From Gari tellinella (taxonomy: Eukaryota > Mollusca > Bivalvia > Cardiida > Psammobiidae), in NCBI GenBank assembly GCA_922989275.2, contig OV277867.1, positions 42,460,070 to 42,524,069 on the forward strand: a DNA stretch of 64,000 bases, written 5' to 3'. The notes below the pieces were generated by a model, which saw nothing but the letters and a program-made list of their open reading frames with translations, searched no databases and was not told the DNA's origin. Below are positions 55,401-62,317 of this stretch, piece after piece (the stretch's first letter is position 1; each line of letters opens with the position of its first letter). Position numbers and translations under genes: made by a program.

Positions 55401-57776
55401 TAACTAGCCTGCAATGGCTATCAGTCTAGCTGTTGAATCTATGTACATGTATAGCACATTTAAGAATCACTGCAAGCCGGCTTGTAGCTCAGTTTGACTC
55501 TTCGCTAGATCTTCCACAGTTGAGGGTCCAGGTAGTTAATTGACTTTTTCAAGGTATTTGTTTCAGACTTGCGAATATGATGTTACCTGTACAATTGAAT
55601 TGTAGTCAAAGTTTGTCCTTTTGACCGCATTTTCTTCTATTAGGTTTGCATTAGATACAATAGTTCCACTTTTTGTTAGATCTTTGAATGAACATCAATT
55701 GCGGGGAAATCCTGCTAGTCCTGTCACCCAGACTTCAAGCCTGTGGGGAGATGCCACCTTCACTGAGAACATCAATGAAGCATATATGAATGGAAGTTAA
55801 AATCGCAACGTCTTCGGAGTCTTTTAAGTGTTTCAGAAACATGATCCTTGAGAACTGTCTATGCATGGTCACATTGCGAAGAATATTGATCTGATTTAGT
55901 TACTTTCTCTAATAATAAGCTCAAAAAGCTTAAATGTTACTAAAAATAGTCATTTTGGCGGCCATTTTGGATTTCAATGAGTCTGAAACTATTCTAAACA
56001 TTTTCAAAATTTGTATTCACGTAAACTACATTGATAAGTGTTAACCAAATACCACTTTTAAACCTGTAACACATGAAATATAAGCCCAACAAGAAAGTCA
56101 GTTTTGCTTAAAATTCCAAGGACAGACAACTTGCATCTCAATTATCTCCCCTTATCAGTAGCGTAATACCCGTCAGACGAGTTTTCCGAATTCCTGAGGA
56201 AATATACTATAAGATAGTACCAAAAATTTGTATGGTGCTTTCACCGCATATAAAAGTGGTCCACAGCTTAGACTAATAATGTTCTTCAGATCCAATCCAA
56301 TCCAATATTATACAACTGACTAAACTTTGTTGTTTCAGTAAACAATGGAAATAATTGTTTCATCACAAACGCGTTTAATTGAGATACAGAGCTCCAGATC
56401 AGGGGAGTATTGTAAAAACTAAAATCTTTATTTCTGCATTAAACCCTATGGTGTCATACTCTCGAAGAGACGATTCTAATGAGTAGTAACGCCATAGGAT
56501 TTGGTTCTAAAATGAGTGATAATGTGTTGAATTTTGTTCAGTTCACTCCGTTTTATCTGGAACCCTGGCGATAGAATATGGTCTTACTTAGAATAACGTC
56601 TTACCTGATATAATATTAGTACATTTTACTGTCGTTTCAGGTCGCCTTACTATCGGTATCCCGACGGTAAAACGTCGTGACGGTAGCTACTTTCTTACCA
56701 TGCTGGACTCCATGTTAAATAATACGCGACCTGAACATCTAAAGGAAATTGTTTTCGTTATATGTCTTGCTGAGAATAACAACATAACGTGGAAACAGGA
56801 TATGGAAACATATCTGAAGAAGAAATATCACAAATATGTAGAGGTCGGTTCGCTAATGGTCATTCACGCACCATTGTCATTTTACAAGACTATGCCAGAT
56901 TTCGGAAACAACAATTATATGACCTGGAGAACGAAACAAAACTTTGATTATGCTTATATGATGAAATACAGCCGCCATCTTTCTGAATATTATATGCAGA
57001 TGGAAGATGACGTCATAACCAGGGATGACTACTATCCCGCAATTTTGGATTATATAGAGCAACTTCGCAATCAATCATGGGTATGTTTAGAGTTTTCTGA
57101 ACTGGGATTTATCGGCAAGTTGTATCGTTCCAGCGAGTTGGTACGTCTCGCCGATATGCTTCTGATGTTCAATTCCTCTGCGCCTGTGGATTATACTTTT
57201 ATATATTTTAATTACTTGTCCGGTCAAACGACCAGATTTCTTAGGAAACCGACCTTGTTTCAACATTTAGGTGTTCAGTCTAGTTTGGTTAATAAAATTC
57301 AGCCGTTACAGGACAAATTCTTTGACTATCCGGAAAAGGAATTAAGCGGAGACAATCCACCAGCCAAACTATACACATCGCTAAAGACTAGCCCTGACTT
57401 TCCACCAGATTTGGCATACCGGAATGTGCGGGGTCATTTCTGGAGTGATGGGGGTGCTCAACTGAATGATCACTTTACCATTGTGTTTGAACAACCACAG
57501 CTATTGAAAGGTGTTGTCATAATTACAGGAGGGAAATATATTCCTGACGATATATTTTATAGTGCTATTGTGGAGAGCAGTCCAATCGCGAAAGGTGAAA
57601 ACGAATGTGGAGATTATGTAACAATTGGTGAGTTCCAGACAGGCAGAGCAAATATATCTGAGACAGCTATAAAGACAAACATGTCTAATTTCAAAACTGT
57701 TTGTCTAAGAATTAGGGTAACCAATCCTCAAATACAATGGATAATCATAAAAGAGATTGCAGTTTTTGTTAAATAA
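42296..57776 (+). CDS. MGAT4: MGAT4-family beta-1,4-N-acetylglucosaminyltransferase (GT54), four exons, 465 aa
   Basis: Predicted Golgi type II glycosyltransferase. The family transfers GlcNAc from UDP-GlcNAc in beta-1,4 linkage to the alpha-1,3 mannose arm of N-glycans, opening a branch for tri- and tetra-antennary glycans. Coding exons are 42296-42386, 46662-46753, 48317-48395 and 56641-57776. Splice sites are GT-AG and the phases (1, 0, 1) join without a stop. Residues 1-8 are cytosolic, about 9-27 form a hydrophobic signal anchor, and about 28-87 a stem. The catalytic domain starts with TIGIPTVKR (about 91-99). It contains QMEDDV (EDD at 209-211, the likely metal/UDP site), FSELGFIGK (239-247) and FQHLGVQSS (294-302). 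From about 350 onward FWSDGGAQ...FTIVFEQP and WIIIKEIAVF match the C-terminal MGAT4 domain. Length is near MGAT4C (about 480) and shorter than MGAT4A/B (about 535-550). Which paralogue it is cannot be decided here. Confidence 0.9.
42403..42637. mobile_element. MITE A in intron 1
   Basis: TCCTTCACTACCATGACG at left and GGCAGCGAAGGGGTTGA at right, with core-1 hairpin GACGCCGCGTAAATGCGTAG, decayed on one arm. Confidence 0.7.
42862..43086. mobile_element. MITE E copy 4 in intron 1
   Basis: The left terminus is lost (starts near CAACTTCGTACGACAAATG). The right reads GTTTTATGAAACTGCCCC. The core-3 hairpin GGAATCGTCTTGAAAAGACG is perfect. Confidence 0.8.
43155..44760. mobile_element. Mariner-like non-autonomous element with ~120 bp terminal inverted repeats
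   Basis: It begins CGAGGGGTGTTTCATAATTA and ends with the complement TAATTATGAAACACCCCTCG, flanked by TA on both sides (43153-43154, 44761-44762). The ends can be paired over about 120 bp (GTGCATTATACCAT near the inner end). TA duplication and long inverted ends fit the Tc1/mariner superfamily. A 63-codon frame at 44240-44431 shows no transposase motif. Another repeat is inserted at 43357-43993. Confidence 0.8.
43357..43993. mobile_element. Nested element with TTATGCCCCCGG ends and ~180 bp internal tandem repeats
   Basis: TTATGCCCCCGG on the left and CCGGGGGCATAA on the right form the ends. Inside are (CCGT)n, then units containing AACTAGATTTTACCGTTTCG, TAGCATCAACACT, TACTTATACAGTTATTGCC and (GACCTT)n at about 180 bp intervals. 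Partial relatives lie at 40945-41196. Confidence 0.75.
44761..45160. other. Intron 1 spacer with no recognised feature
   Basis: AT-rich. Segments such as TTTCCCGAAATATTCGGA and CTGTAATTTCTCCGGAC may be decayed MITE ends. No exon signals with coding support. Confidence 0.4.
45162..45388. mobile_element. MITE A in intron 1 with paired insertion in both hairpin arms
   Basis: AACCTCTTCACTGTCATGAC at left and GGCAGTGAAGGGATT at right. The stem reads CAGTTTAGGATCCTGATC on one side and GATCAGGATCCTAAACTG on the other, so the extra A of this copy is mirrored by an extra T. Confidence 0.85.
45595..46019. mobile_element. Decayed MITE A and MITE H copy in intron 1
   Basis: 45600-45790 has TTGTCGTCTGCAAATTG and a weak core-1 hairpin. 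45815-46018 has TACAGTAAACTATTTTATTG, core-2 hairpin AGCAGAAAGCTCCCTCTGGG, and an end GGTTCGACTGTACA. Confidence 0.7.
46170..46505. repeat. (TC)n-rich low-complexity tract in intron 1
   Basis: Long CT repeats interspersed with CACTCACACACTC. The 75-codon Ser/Leu-rich frame is a product of the repeat and is not a gene. It lies about 160 bp before exon 2. Confidence 0.9.
46662..46753 (+). CDS. MGAT4: MGAT4-like gene, coding exon 2 (stem)
   Basis: It is preceded by ATGTTCCAG and followed by GTAATT. It encodes NTYSGVQLARMEASRQQ and onward to VLQVNR, hydrophilic and possibly helical, as expected for a stem. The frame is fixed by exon 1 and ends on a codon boundary. Exons 2 and 3 have no domain of their own, so they depend on the splice signals and the phase match. 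Confidence 0.75.
46789..47040. mobile_element. MITE B in intron 2
   Basis: TTAACCCTTTACCCAATGG at left, only ~35 bp after the exon 2 donor. Core-2 hairpin AAAGCAGAATGCGTCTTAGG with partner, and a right end near GGGGCAGTGGGCTCATAA. Confidence 0.8.
47208..47506. mobile_element. MITE D copy with a 27-nt poly-C tract at its left side
   Basis: Poly-C at 47208-47234 is followed by D-family interior (CAATGTCGTCTCCTTACAC, TGCTGTTTTTCTCAA) and a shortened hairpin CATCTTGAATCCAACGTC. It ends GTAAACAGGGGGCGCTGTA. Confidence 0.65.
47692..47937. mobile_element. MITE C, 246 bp copy
   Basis: It begins exactly at the TA closing the H element (ACTGTACAGTGG). Ends CAGTGGAGAATCTG and CACATTATCCACTG, with perfect hairpin GACGCCGGGTTACCCGGCGT. 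The 94-codon minus-strand frame is repeat-derived. Confidence 0.9.
47965..48216. mobile_element. MITE A with TTAA duplication
   Basis: TTAACCCTTTCAATGAC and GTTGTGAAAGGGTTAA ends, TTAA at both borders, and hairpin GACGCCGCGTCACGCGGCGT perfect. The interrupted J sequence rejoins across it. Confidence 0.85.
48317..48395 (+). CDS. MGAT4: MGAT4-like gene, coding exon 3 (stem)
   Basis: It is preceded by TTATTCCAG and followed by GTAAGT. It encodes TVLLPKYAANITETSQDLPG and a few more residues, with an NIT glycosylation sequon. It ends in phase 1 with C, which joins GT of exon 4 to give Arg. The palindromic element of intron 3 starts only about 70 bp downstream. Confidence 0.75.
48465..53964. mobile_element. 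5.5 kb foldback element: near-complete palindrome with tandem-repeat arms, in intron 3
   Basis: The ends are TAGTAGAGGGCA and TGCCCTCTACTA, flanked by TAT on both sides. Each outer arm is a tandem array of ~354 bp units. On the right, ACCATTCCACAGCTGAC-type boxes lie at about 52362, 52632, 52986, 53340 and 53693. The left arm is the diverged inverted counterpart (48.47-49.98 kb). The inner 2.1 kb also pairs: TATAGTCAAACAACTTGGC at 50776 pairs with sequence ending near 51506. tRNA-like boxes at 50.95-51.03 kb and 51.28-51.35 kb face each other. No transposase is visible; frames of 60-106 codons in the arms are repeat-derived. The architecture recalls Foldback-type elements. Confidence 0.8.
50945..51360. 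repeat. Pair of tRNA-like segments in inverted orientation at the palindrome centre
   Basis: Plus strand: GAGCAGTAGGTAAATATAGG with a later GGTTCGAATCCC. Minus strand of 51280-51350: GTAGTGGATAAGACGTAGG with GGGTTAGAATCTCGC. Both resemble pol III boxes A and B but lack proper stems, and they align with each other as arms of the palindrome. Confidence 0.5.
53970..54315. repeat. Minisatellite with ~18 bp period
   Basis: Units such as GAGTTATCGGTTGTACC recur with changes (TGTGCC, TGTACC, CTGTCG). Because 18 is a multiple of three, all three plus-strand frames stay open for 60-80 codons. None looks like a real protein. Confidence 0.85.
54372..54566. repeat. Diverged ~195 bp foldback in intron 3
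   Basis: AATTGTTCAGCTTAATAAAG, GTAAAATGACAGATGTGTAA and CTTCCTTTGCTTTC on the left pair with the right arm (GAAAGCAATGGAGATGGC, GTCATTTTACGAAG, TTTAGCTGAACAGTTG). Arms differ at several sites. Confidence 0.75.
54567..56340. other. Intron 3 sequence, mostly unrecognised
   Basis: A tRNA-like fragment lies at about 55486-55560 (GGCTTGTAGCTCAGTTTG box A, with a poor box B in GTTGAGGGTCC). Frames at 54864-55135 on both strands overlap and have no domain. No further exon is supported. Confidence 0.4.
56341..56567. mobile_element. MITE I copy 3 in a C remnant, just before exon 4
   Basis: 56341-56383 is a piece of family C (AAACAATGGAAATAATTG, CAAACGCGTTTAATTGAGA). The I element 56388-56567 has AGCTCCAGATCAGGGGAG and TTTTATCTGGAACCC ends and a partly deleted core-3 tip (CTCGAAGAGACGATTCTAAT). 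It ends about 70 bp before the splice acceptor. Confidence 0.75.
56641..57776 (+). CDS. MGAT4: MGAT4-like gene, coding exon 4 (catalytic and C-terminal domains)
   Basis: It follows ACTGTCGTTTCAG. The frame is open from the acceptor, upstream of the internal ATG at 56700. These first codons encode LTIGIPTVKRRDGSYF, a conserved GT54 start, so 56700 is not the true start. All recognisable catalytic motifs and the C-terminal domain sit in this single exon. Several N-glycosylation sequons (NNT, NIT, NQS, NIS, NMS) fit a lumenal protein. The stop is TAA at 57774-57776. A minus-strand frame inside is a shadow. Confidence 0.95.
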
Positions 57777-57826
57777 TTAGACTTTTATATGTTTGTGTTC
57801 AGTTCGTTTTACAGATTATATATCTC

Positions 57827-58001
57827 AAACCCCTTCACTGCCTTACTCCGAGTACAATAATTATTTGTAAACAGCTTTGATCCAACTGTTTAATATTTAT
57901 CTTCAATATTCCTTAAGTCAAATTACCTCGAATTTCAACTTAAGAAATAAAAGCAGACGACAATTGTTTAAAATTGATGACGTTATGGCAATGAAGGGGT
58001 T
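57827..58001. mobile_element. Decayed MITE A just after the stop codon
   Basis: CCCCTTCACTGCCTTACTCC at left and GATGACGTTATGGCAATGAA at right, with a core-1 hairpin reduced to AACAGCTTTGATCCAACTG. It contains AATAAA at 57946-57951, the first such signal after the MGAT4-like stop codon. Confidence 0.75.
57946..57951 (+). terminator. Candidate polyadenylation signal AATAAA
   Basis: It lies 170 bp after the stop codon and within MITE-derived sequence. No AATAAA occurs between the stop and this site. Use of the site is inferred. Confidence 0.4.
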
Positions 58002-58129
58002 TAGTAAGATTTTTGGAAGTATTATTTAAACTTAAACATTTACTGAATTCAGCTTTGTTGATGACCATTATCCAATTTTGAAAGAAAACTAAGATAAAAG
58101 TCTGCGTTGGTTAAGGTTTTTGGCTAAGG

Positions 58130-58745
58130 GTTTTGTAAGACAACATTTCTCAATAACTCAATCACAAGTATCCATTTGAATATTTGTTAAGTATCAAAAG
58201 GGTAACTCATTACAACAAGGCAGGTAACCCTATGATTTGTCATTCCAGAGCTATTGTCCATGTCTCATTTACTTAAAAATTGTAAACTGACATATCTAAG
58301 TAACTATCAAAGGTATTTACTTGAATTTCAAATAGATATTTAGTATCAAAAGGGCAAATCATTACAATAAGCATGTAACCATGGAAACGTCATTCCAGAG
58401 CTATTGTCCTTGTTTTATTTACATAAAATTTGTTTATTGAAATATCTAAGTAACTATCAAAGGTGTTAACTTTAAACTTTGGAAACTTGTTCAGTATCAA
58501 AAAGGCAACTCATTACAATAAGACATGTTACCCTTGAATTTGCCATTCCAGAGTTATTACCCTTGTTTTGACTAAGAAAATTTGTAAATGAAATTTCTCA
58601 ATAACTATGAAAGGTATTATCTTGAAACTTTTGAAAGTTTTTAGTATTAAAAAGGCAACTCATGACAACAAGGTATGTTACACTGGGATTTGTCATTTCA
58701 GAGTTATTGCCCTTTAATTAAAATTTGTAATTTGAAATATCTCCA
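58130..58745. repeat. Tandem repeat, ~150 bp period
   Basis: Blocks GGCAACTCATTACAA, TTCCAGAGCTATTG, GAAATATCTAAGTAACTATC and AAAGGT recur four to five times at about 150 bp. No gene. Confidence 0.8.
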
Positions 58746-58839
58746 ACACATAGAAGGTGAAAGTCGAGCGTCCAGCACCCGTTTGCGGTGCTCTCGTTAC
58801 GTATTTAGTTTATTACTCAATTTAGATCTAGTCATGAAT

Positions 58840-59005
58840 CTGTATCATAAATATGTTCTATATTATAGAGCAGATGGCAGCTTAGAGCAGGCTGAACGTA
58901 AAGCAGGATGTACCAGCCTTAAGGCTCATTCTTTTTTACATTTAATCTGATGTAAGTGGTCACCTGTCTTAAAAACTACATCTAGGCTATGGAATAACAG
59001 TTTAA
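58840..59005. mobile_element. Decayed MITE B
   Basis: AGATGGCAGCTTAGAGCAGG, GTAAAGCAGGATGTACC and GGTCACCTGTCTTAAAAAC match family B with a damaged hairpin. The 91-codon frame spanning it is not a gene. Confidence 0.65.
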
Positions 59006-59690
59006 GGCGATAAAAGAATTTTAATTCGTGTTTGCTGAAGTGCCACTCAAAGGAGTTTATTTTTTTCAGTGTGCAATGCAAAATGGCTGCTTAACCAGTT
59101 AACTCCTAGAATCGCATATATACATGTATATGTGTATTAATTCATTTTGCAATGAAACATGTATTGTTGCTGAATTAGATATAAACTTGATCTATAAAGA
59201 CAGTATTTAAATCGTTAAAATGTCAAAATAGTCAGTACTTTGTATTCAACTTTATGCATTGAAAGCATCATACCGTATCGTTTTTATAAGCTTTGGCATA
59301 TAATATACTTTAACTTATTGCAGGCTACGAATAGTTGCTTTAAAATTGTCAAAGAAACCGTTTTGTTTATATAACGGTGATAATCCGCTCTGTCAAGAAC
59401 TAAAAGGAATGCTGATCGGTGGTTTAGTCCCATGCGTTACTTTGTCGCAAATGGGATTAGCCAAAACCATCTTCCTGAAATCATCACACATCATCTCATC
59501 TCATCTCATCTCATCATTCACCGGTGCTATTTGACATATGCAGAGTTGCAGTGCGGTAAACTGTGACCCAATTAACTTAGTCGGTACTTCATGTTTTCTA
59601 GATAAACAATTACATATGTGTGCCGTTTAGATAACACGTCTCCAGATACTTTTAAGGTAATCAGTTCAAATAGTTACATCCTTATTTTTT
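59006..59690. other. No gene seen; contains (CATCT)n
   Basis: A short CATCT repeat lies at about 59488-59515. Nothing else is recognised. Confidence 0.45.
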
Positions 59691-59694
59691 AAGT

Positions 59695-60185
59695 CTCAAT
59701 CGAAGCCGATGATGTGACTACTCGTTACAATGATGATTTTAATGAGTAGTCACAACATAGGGTTCCGTGTAGACGAAACAGAAAAAATGTTGGAAAAGTT
59801 CAGTGAACCCATTACCCAATAGCCTGTTTCTAGAATTGAACCACTTAAAGCAGGTTGAAAGTAAAGAAGAATGCGCATTAAGGCGCATTCTGCTTTACGT
59901 TCAGCCTGCTTTAAGTATCATTCTGCTATAATATAGAAAATATATCTTATGGAACATATTCTTGGATGTATAAATTGGAACTATGTTCTTCATTGGAGGA
60001 ATAAATAAAAGGCATAAATAGGCGTATTAATTGGATAATGGGTTGATTGGATGTATTTTTAATGTCGATGAAGGGGAAACAGTTTGAATCCTGATCAGAC
60101 GTCCGCGTTATGCGGCGTCTGATCAGGATCCAATTTGTTTGCAAATGTGCATGGGGGGGGGGGCATTGGCAGTGAAAGGGTTAAA
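59695..60185. mobile_element. MITE I-like fragment, MITE B (59809-60045) and MITE A piece
   Basis: 59705-59770 has CTACTCGTTACAATGATG and AATGAGTAGTCACAACATAG. The B copy starts ACCCATTACCCAATAGCC, has hairpin GAATGCGCATTAAGGCGC and ends ATTGGATAATGGGTTGA. The A piece has CAGACGTCCGCGTTATGCGG and ends GGCAGTGAAAGGGTTAA, with a G run at 60153-60162. Confidence 0.75.
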
Positions 60186-60620
60186 GATCCATAGAAATAC
60201 ACTGGGCTCAAAGAAGGATAAAGGTAAAACAGAATGCTCCTAATAGGTTTGGTTAGCAACCATCATACTTTGTGCAGTTGCCTGCTTAAATCCATTCTGA
60301 TATAATACTGAATAATGTTTTCGAGGCAACCAAGCAAGATGTATGCTTATTTTACATAGTTTTCAGCAGAAAATTTAACCCTTTCAGTGCCAAGCTGGAC
60401 AACACTAACGGGTGCAAACAGTTTGGATCCAGATCAGATGTCATGTTCGGCGGTGTCTGATCAGGGTCCACAATATTTAATATTCACATACTGTAAATGT
60501 TTTTAAATCAAAATTCATAAGAATTCTAAACATAAGATATGAAATTGTAAGCAGTGTGGCAGTGAGAGTTTCATACAGGTTATGACGTCATATAATGGTA
60601 GTGAAAGAATTTATTTACAT
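60186..60620. mobile_element. Decayed MITE B piece and MITE A copy
   Basis: 60186-60370 has AAGGTAAAACAGAATGCTCC and GAGGCAACCAAGC, weakly B-like. 60374-60615 begins TTAACCCTTTCAGTGCC with a diverged core-1 hairpin (GGATCCAGATCAGATGTC) and ends near GGTAGTGAAAG. Confidence 0.55.
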
Positions 60621-60651
60621 GAATTATTATTATTATTACAGTGTATATTTA

Positions 60652-61197
60652 TACAGTAAAACCTCTCTATTACGGCCACTAAAACAAAGGCGTGTTGATT
60701 GTATAAAAGACAGGTGACATCTTAAAGCAATATGACAGTAAAACAGAAAGCTCCTAAAGGCACTTTACCGGCAGTAGCAGTCCAGTGGTAACACGTTTGA
60801 TTACGGCACCAGGGGTCGTGAGTTCGACCCCCCGCCGGACCAGCGGTCTGACTAGGAGATTTTTCCGAATCCCCGATGATGTACAGCAATGTTCATGAGC
60901 AATACATGTATATGTACCGCGAATTGCTCCTCTCCACCGAGGGGTAAAAATGGGTACATTTGAAGGGTCTACGCCGGTACTGTGGCTGCATACGCGCATT
61001 ATGTTAGCAGCGTTCAATATTGTTGTCAAGATGTCGAAGTGAATGTACAGCCGGCTGAACGGTCATGGACTGAAAGTAGACTATAACTTGGCATCGTTTA
61101 ACTTTCTGTTTACTGTCACCTTGCTTGAAGCAGCCACCAATCGTATACATCTTATACTTTACTCAACATGTGGTCGTAATAGAGAGGTTTAAGTGTA
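60652..61197. mobile_element. MITE H split by a SINE near its hairpin tip
   Basis: TACAGTAAAACCTCTCTATT and AATAGAGAGGTTTAAGTGTA ends. Left arm AACAGAAAGCTCCTAAAGG and right arm AACTTTCTGTTTACTGTCAC are separated by about 320 bp of tRNA-headed sequence. Confidence 0.8.
60764..61085 (+). mobile_element. tRNA-headed SINE
   Basis: The head reads GGCAGTAGCAGTCCAGTGGT (box A) and GTGAGTTCGACCCCCCGCC (box B), with spacing typical of a tRNA-derived pol III promoter. A ~230 bp body follows with no obvious poly-A. The 91-codon minus-strand frame is not a gene. Exact ends are uncertain. Confidence 0.65.
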
Positions 61198-61325
61198 CTT
61201 GATCTGAATCTCAATTGTCATTATTAAAGAATAGAAGCATCATGAGTCGCCGTTATCATTTTCTCATACACAGTATTATAGCCCTTTCTCCCATAACCTG
61301 TTTAAAGTAAATCAAAGTGTGATTT

Positions 61326-61826
61326 AGCCCATTACTCCATTGATACGCATTTTTACAGCGCTTTTAATTTATTTCTACACTGAAGAAAATAGCTCCTTTT
61401 TATAGTCATGAACATGTATGATAAGAAATATTTTCTATATTGAAGCAGATGGTCTCTTAACCCTTTACCCAATAACCCGTTTATAACATTAAATACAGTT
61501 GGTCACTTAAAGCAGGTTGAAAGTAAAGCAGAATGTGCCTTAAGGCACATTCTGCTTTACTTTCAGCCTGCTTTAAACTACCATCTGCTAGGCTATATAA
61601 AATAGTTGTTCTCGAAATTGTTCATGATGGTATAAACTGGAACTATTTTCTTCAGCGGAGGAATAAATTAAATACGCTAAAAGTCGCTTCTATGGGGGGA
61701 AGGGTTAAAGCATGCTGGGCGTAACGCAGAATATGTGCCGTAAGGTGCTTCCGCTTTGCTTTCAATGTTTTAAGTGGTCACTTATCTTCAATACTAGAAA
61801 CAGGCGATGGAGTAAATTGTTAAGGC
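61326..61826. mobile_element. MITE B interrupted by another MITE B at its internal TTAA
   Basis: Outer copy: TTTAGCCCATTACTCCATTG at left, and AACAGGCGATGGAGTAAATT with GTTAAGG at right. It is interrupted within its CTTAAAGCA motif: left side GATGGTCTCTTAA, right side TTAAAGCATGCTGGGC. Confidence 0.8.
61457..61708. mobile_element. Inner MITE B with TTAA duplication
   Basis: TTAACCCTTTACCCAATAAC and GGGGGGAAGGGTTAA ends, TTAA at both borders. The hairpin GAATGTGCCTTAAGGCACAT is perfect, with both arms changed from the usual GCGCC/GGCGC. Confidence 0.9.
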
Positions 61827-62102
61827 TTTTAGTTTAGTCTGCTGTAATATAACGGTATAAGAAACATTGTCTTGTGATTCATTTTCATAACTATATTAAG
61901 TGAAACTATTTTCTTCCATTGAGGAATAAATTAAAGGTTTAACGTAGCGTAATACTTTTTAACTTTAAAGCAACCATTGTTGTGAAAATGAGTGGTCCGA
62001 GTTATTGACTTTCAGATGTACATTGCAACAAAAGCATAGTCTTTTTGACCGATCCTGTTTTGTTTCACCTTGTCCTGCACAAATTGATTAATTCAATAAA
62101 GT
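61827..62102. other. No gene seen
   Basis: Faint B-family similarity (TATTTTCTTCCATTGAGGAA at about 61909). Otherwise unassigned. Confidence 0.4.
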
Positions 62103-62302
62103 TTAACCCTTTCCCCCATAGAAGCGCCTTTAAGCGAATGTGATTTATTCCGCTGAAGAAAATAGTTCCAATTTAATCAGTCATGAATATTATATTATAG
62201 AGAATATGTTCTATATTCCAGCACATATTAGCTTAAAACAGGCTGAAAGTAAAGCAGAATGCGCCTTGAATACTAGATATAGGATATCAGGTAAAGGGTT
62301 AA
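62103..62302. mobile_element. MITE B lacking one hairpin arm
   Basis: TTAACCCTTTCCCCCATAG and AGGTAAAGGGTTAA ends with TTAA borders. The core-2 left arm GAAAGTAAAGCAGAATGCGC is present, and the right arm is replaced by a short TTGAATACTAGATATAGG. Confidence 0.8.
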
Positions 62303-62317
62303 ATAGGCAGAGAAAAA

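Noticed and set aside
56700..57776. Single-exon gene starting at the ATG at 56700
   Set aside because: Conserved GT54 residues are encoded upstream in the same frame back to a splice acceptor, and the protein would lack a membrane anchor.
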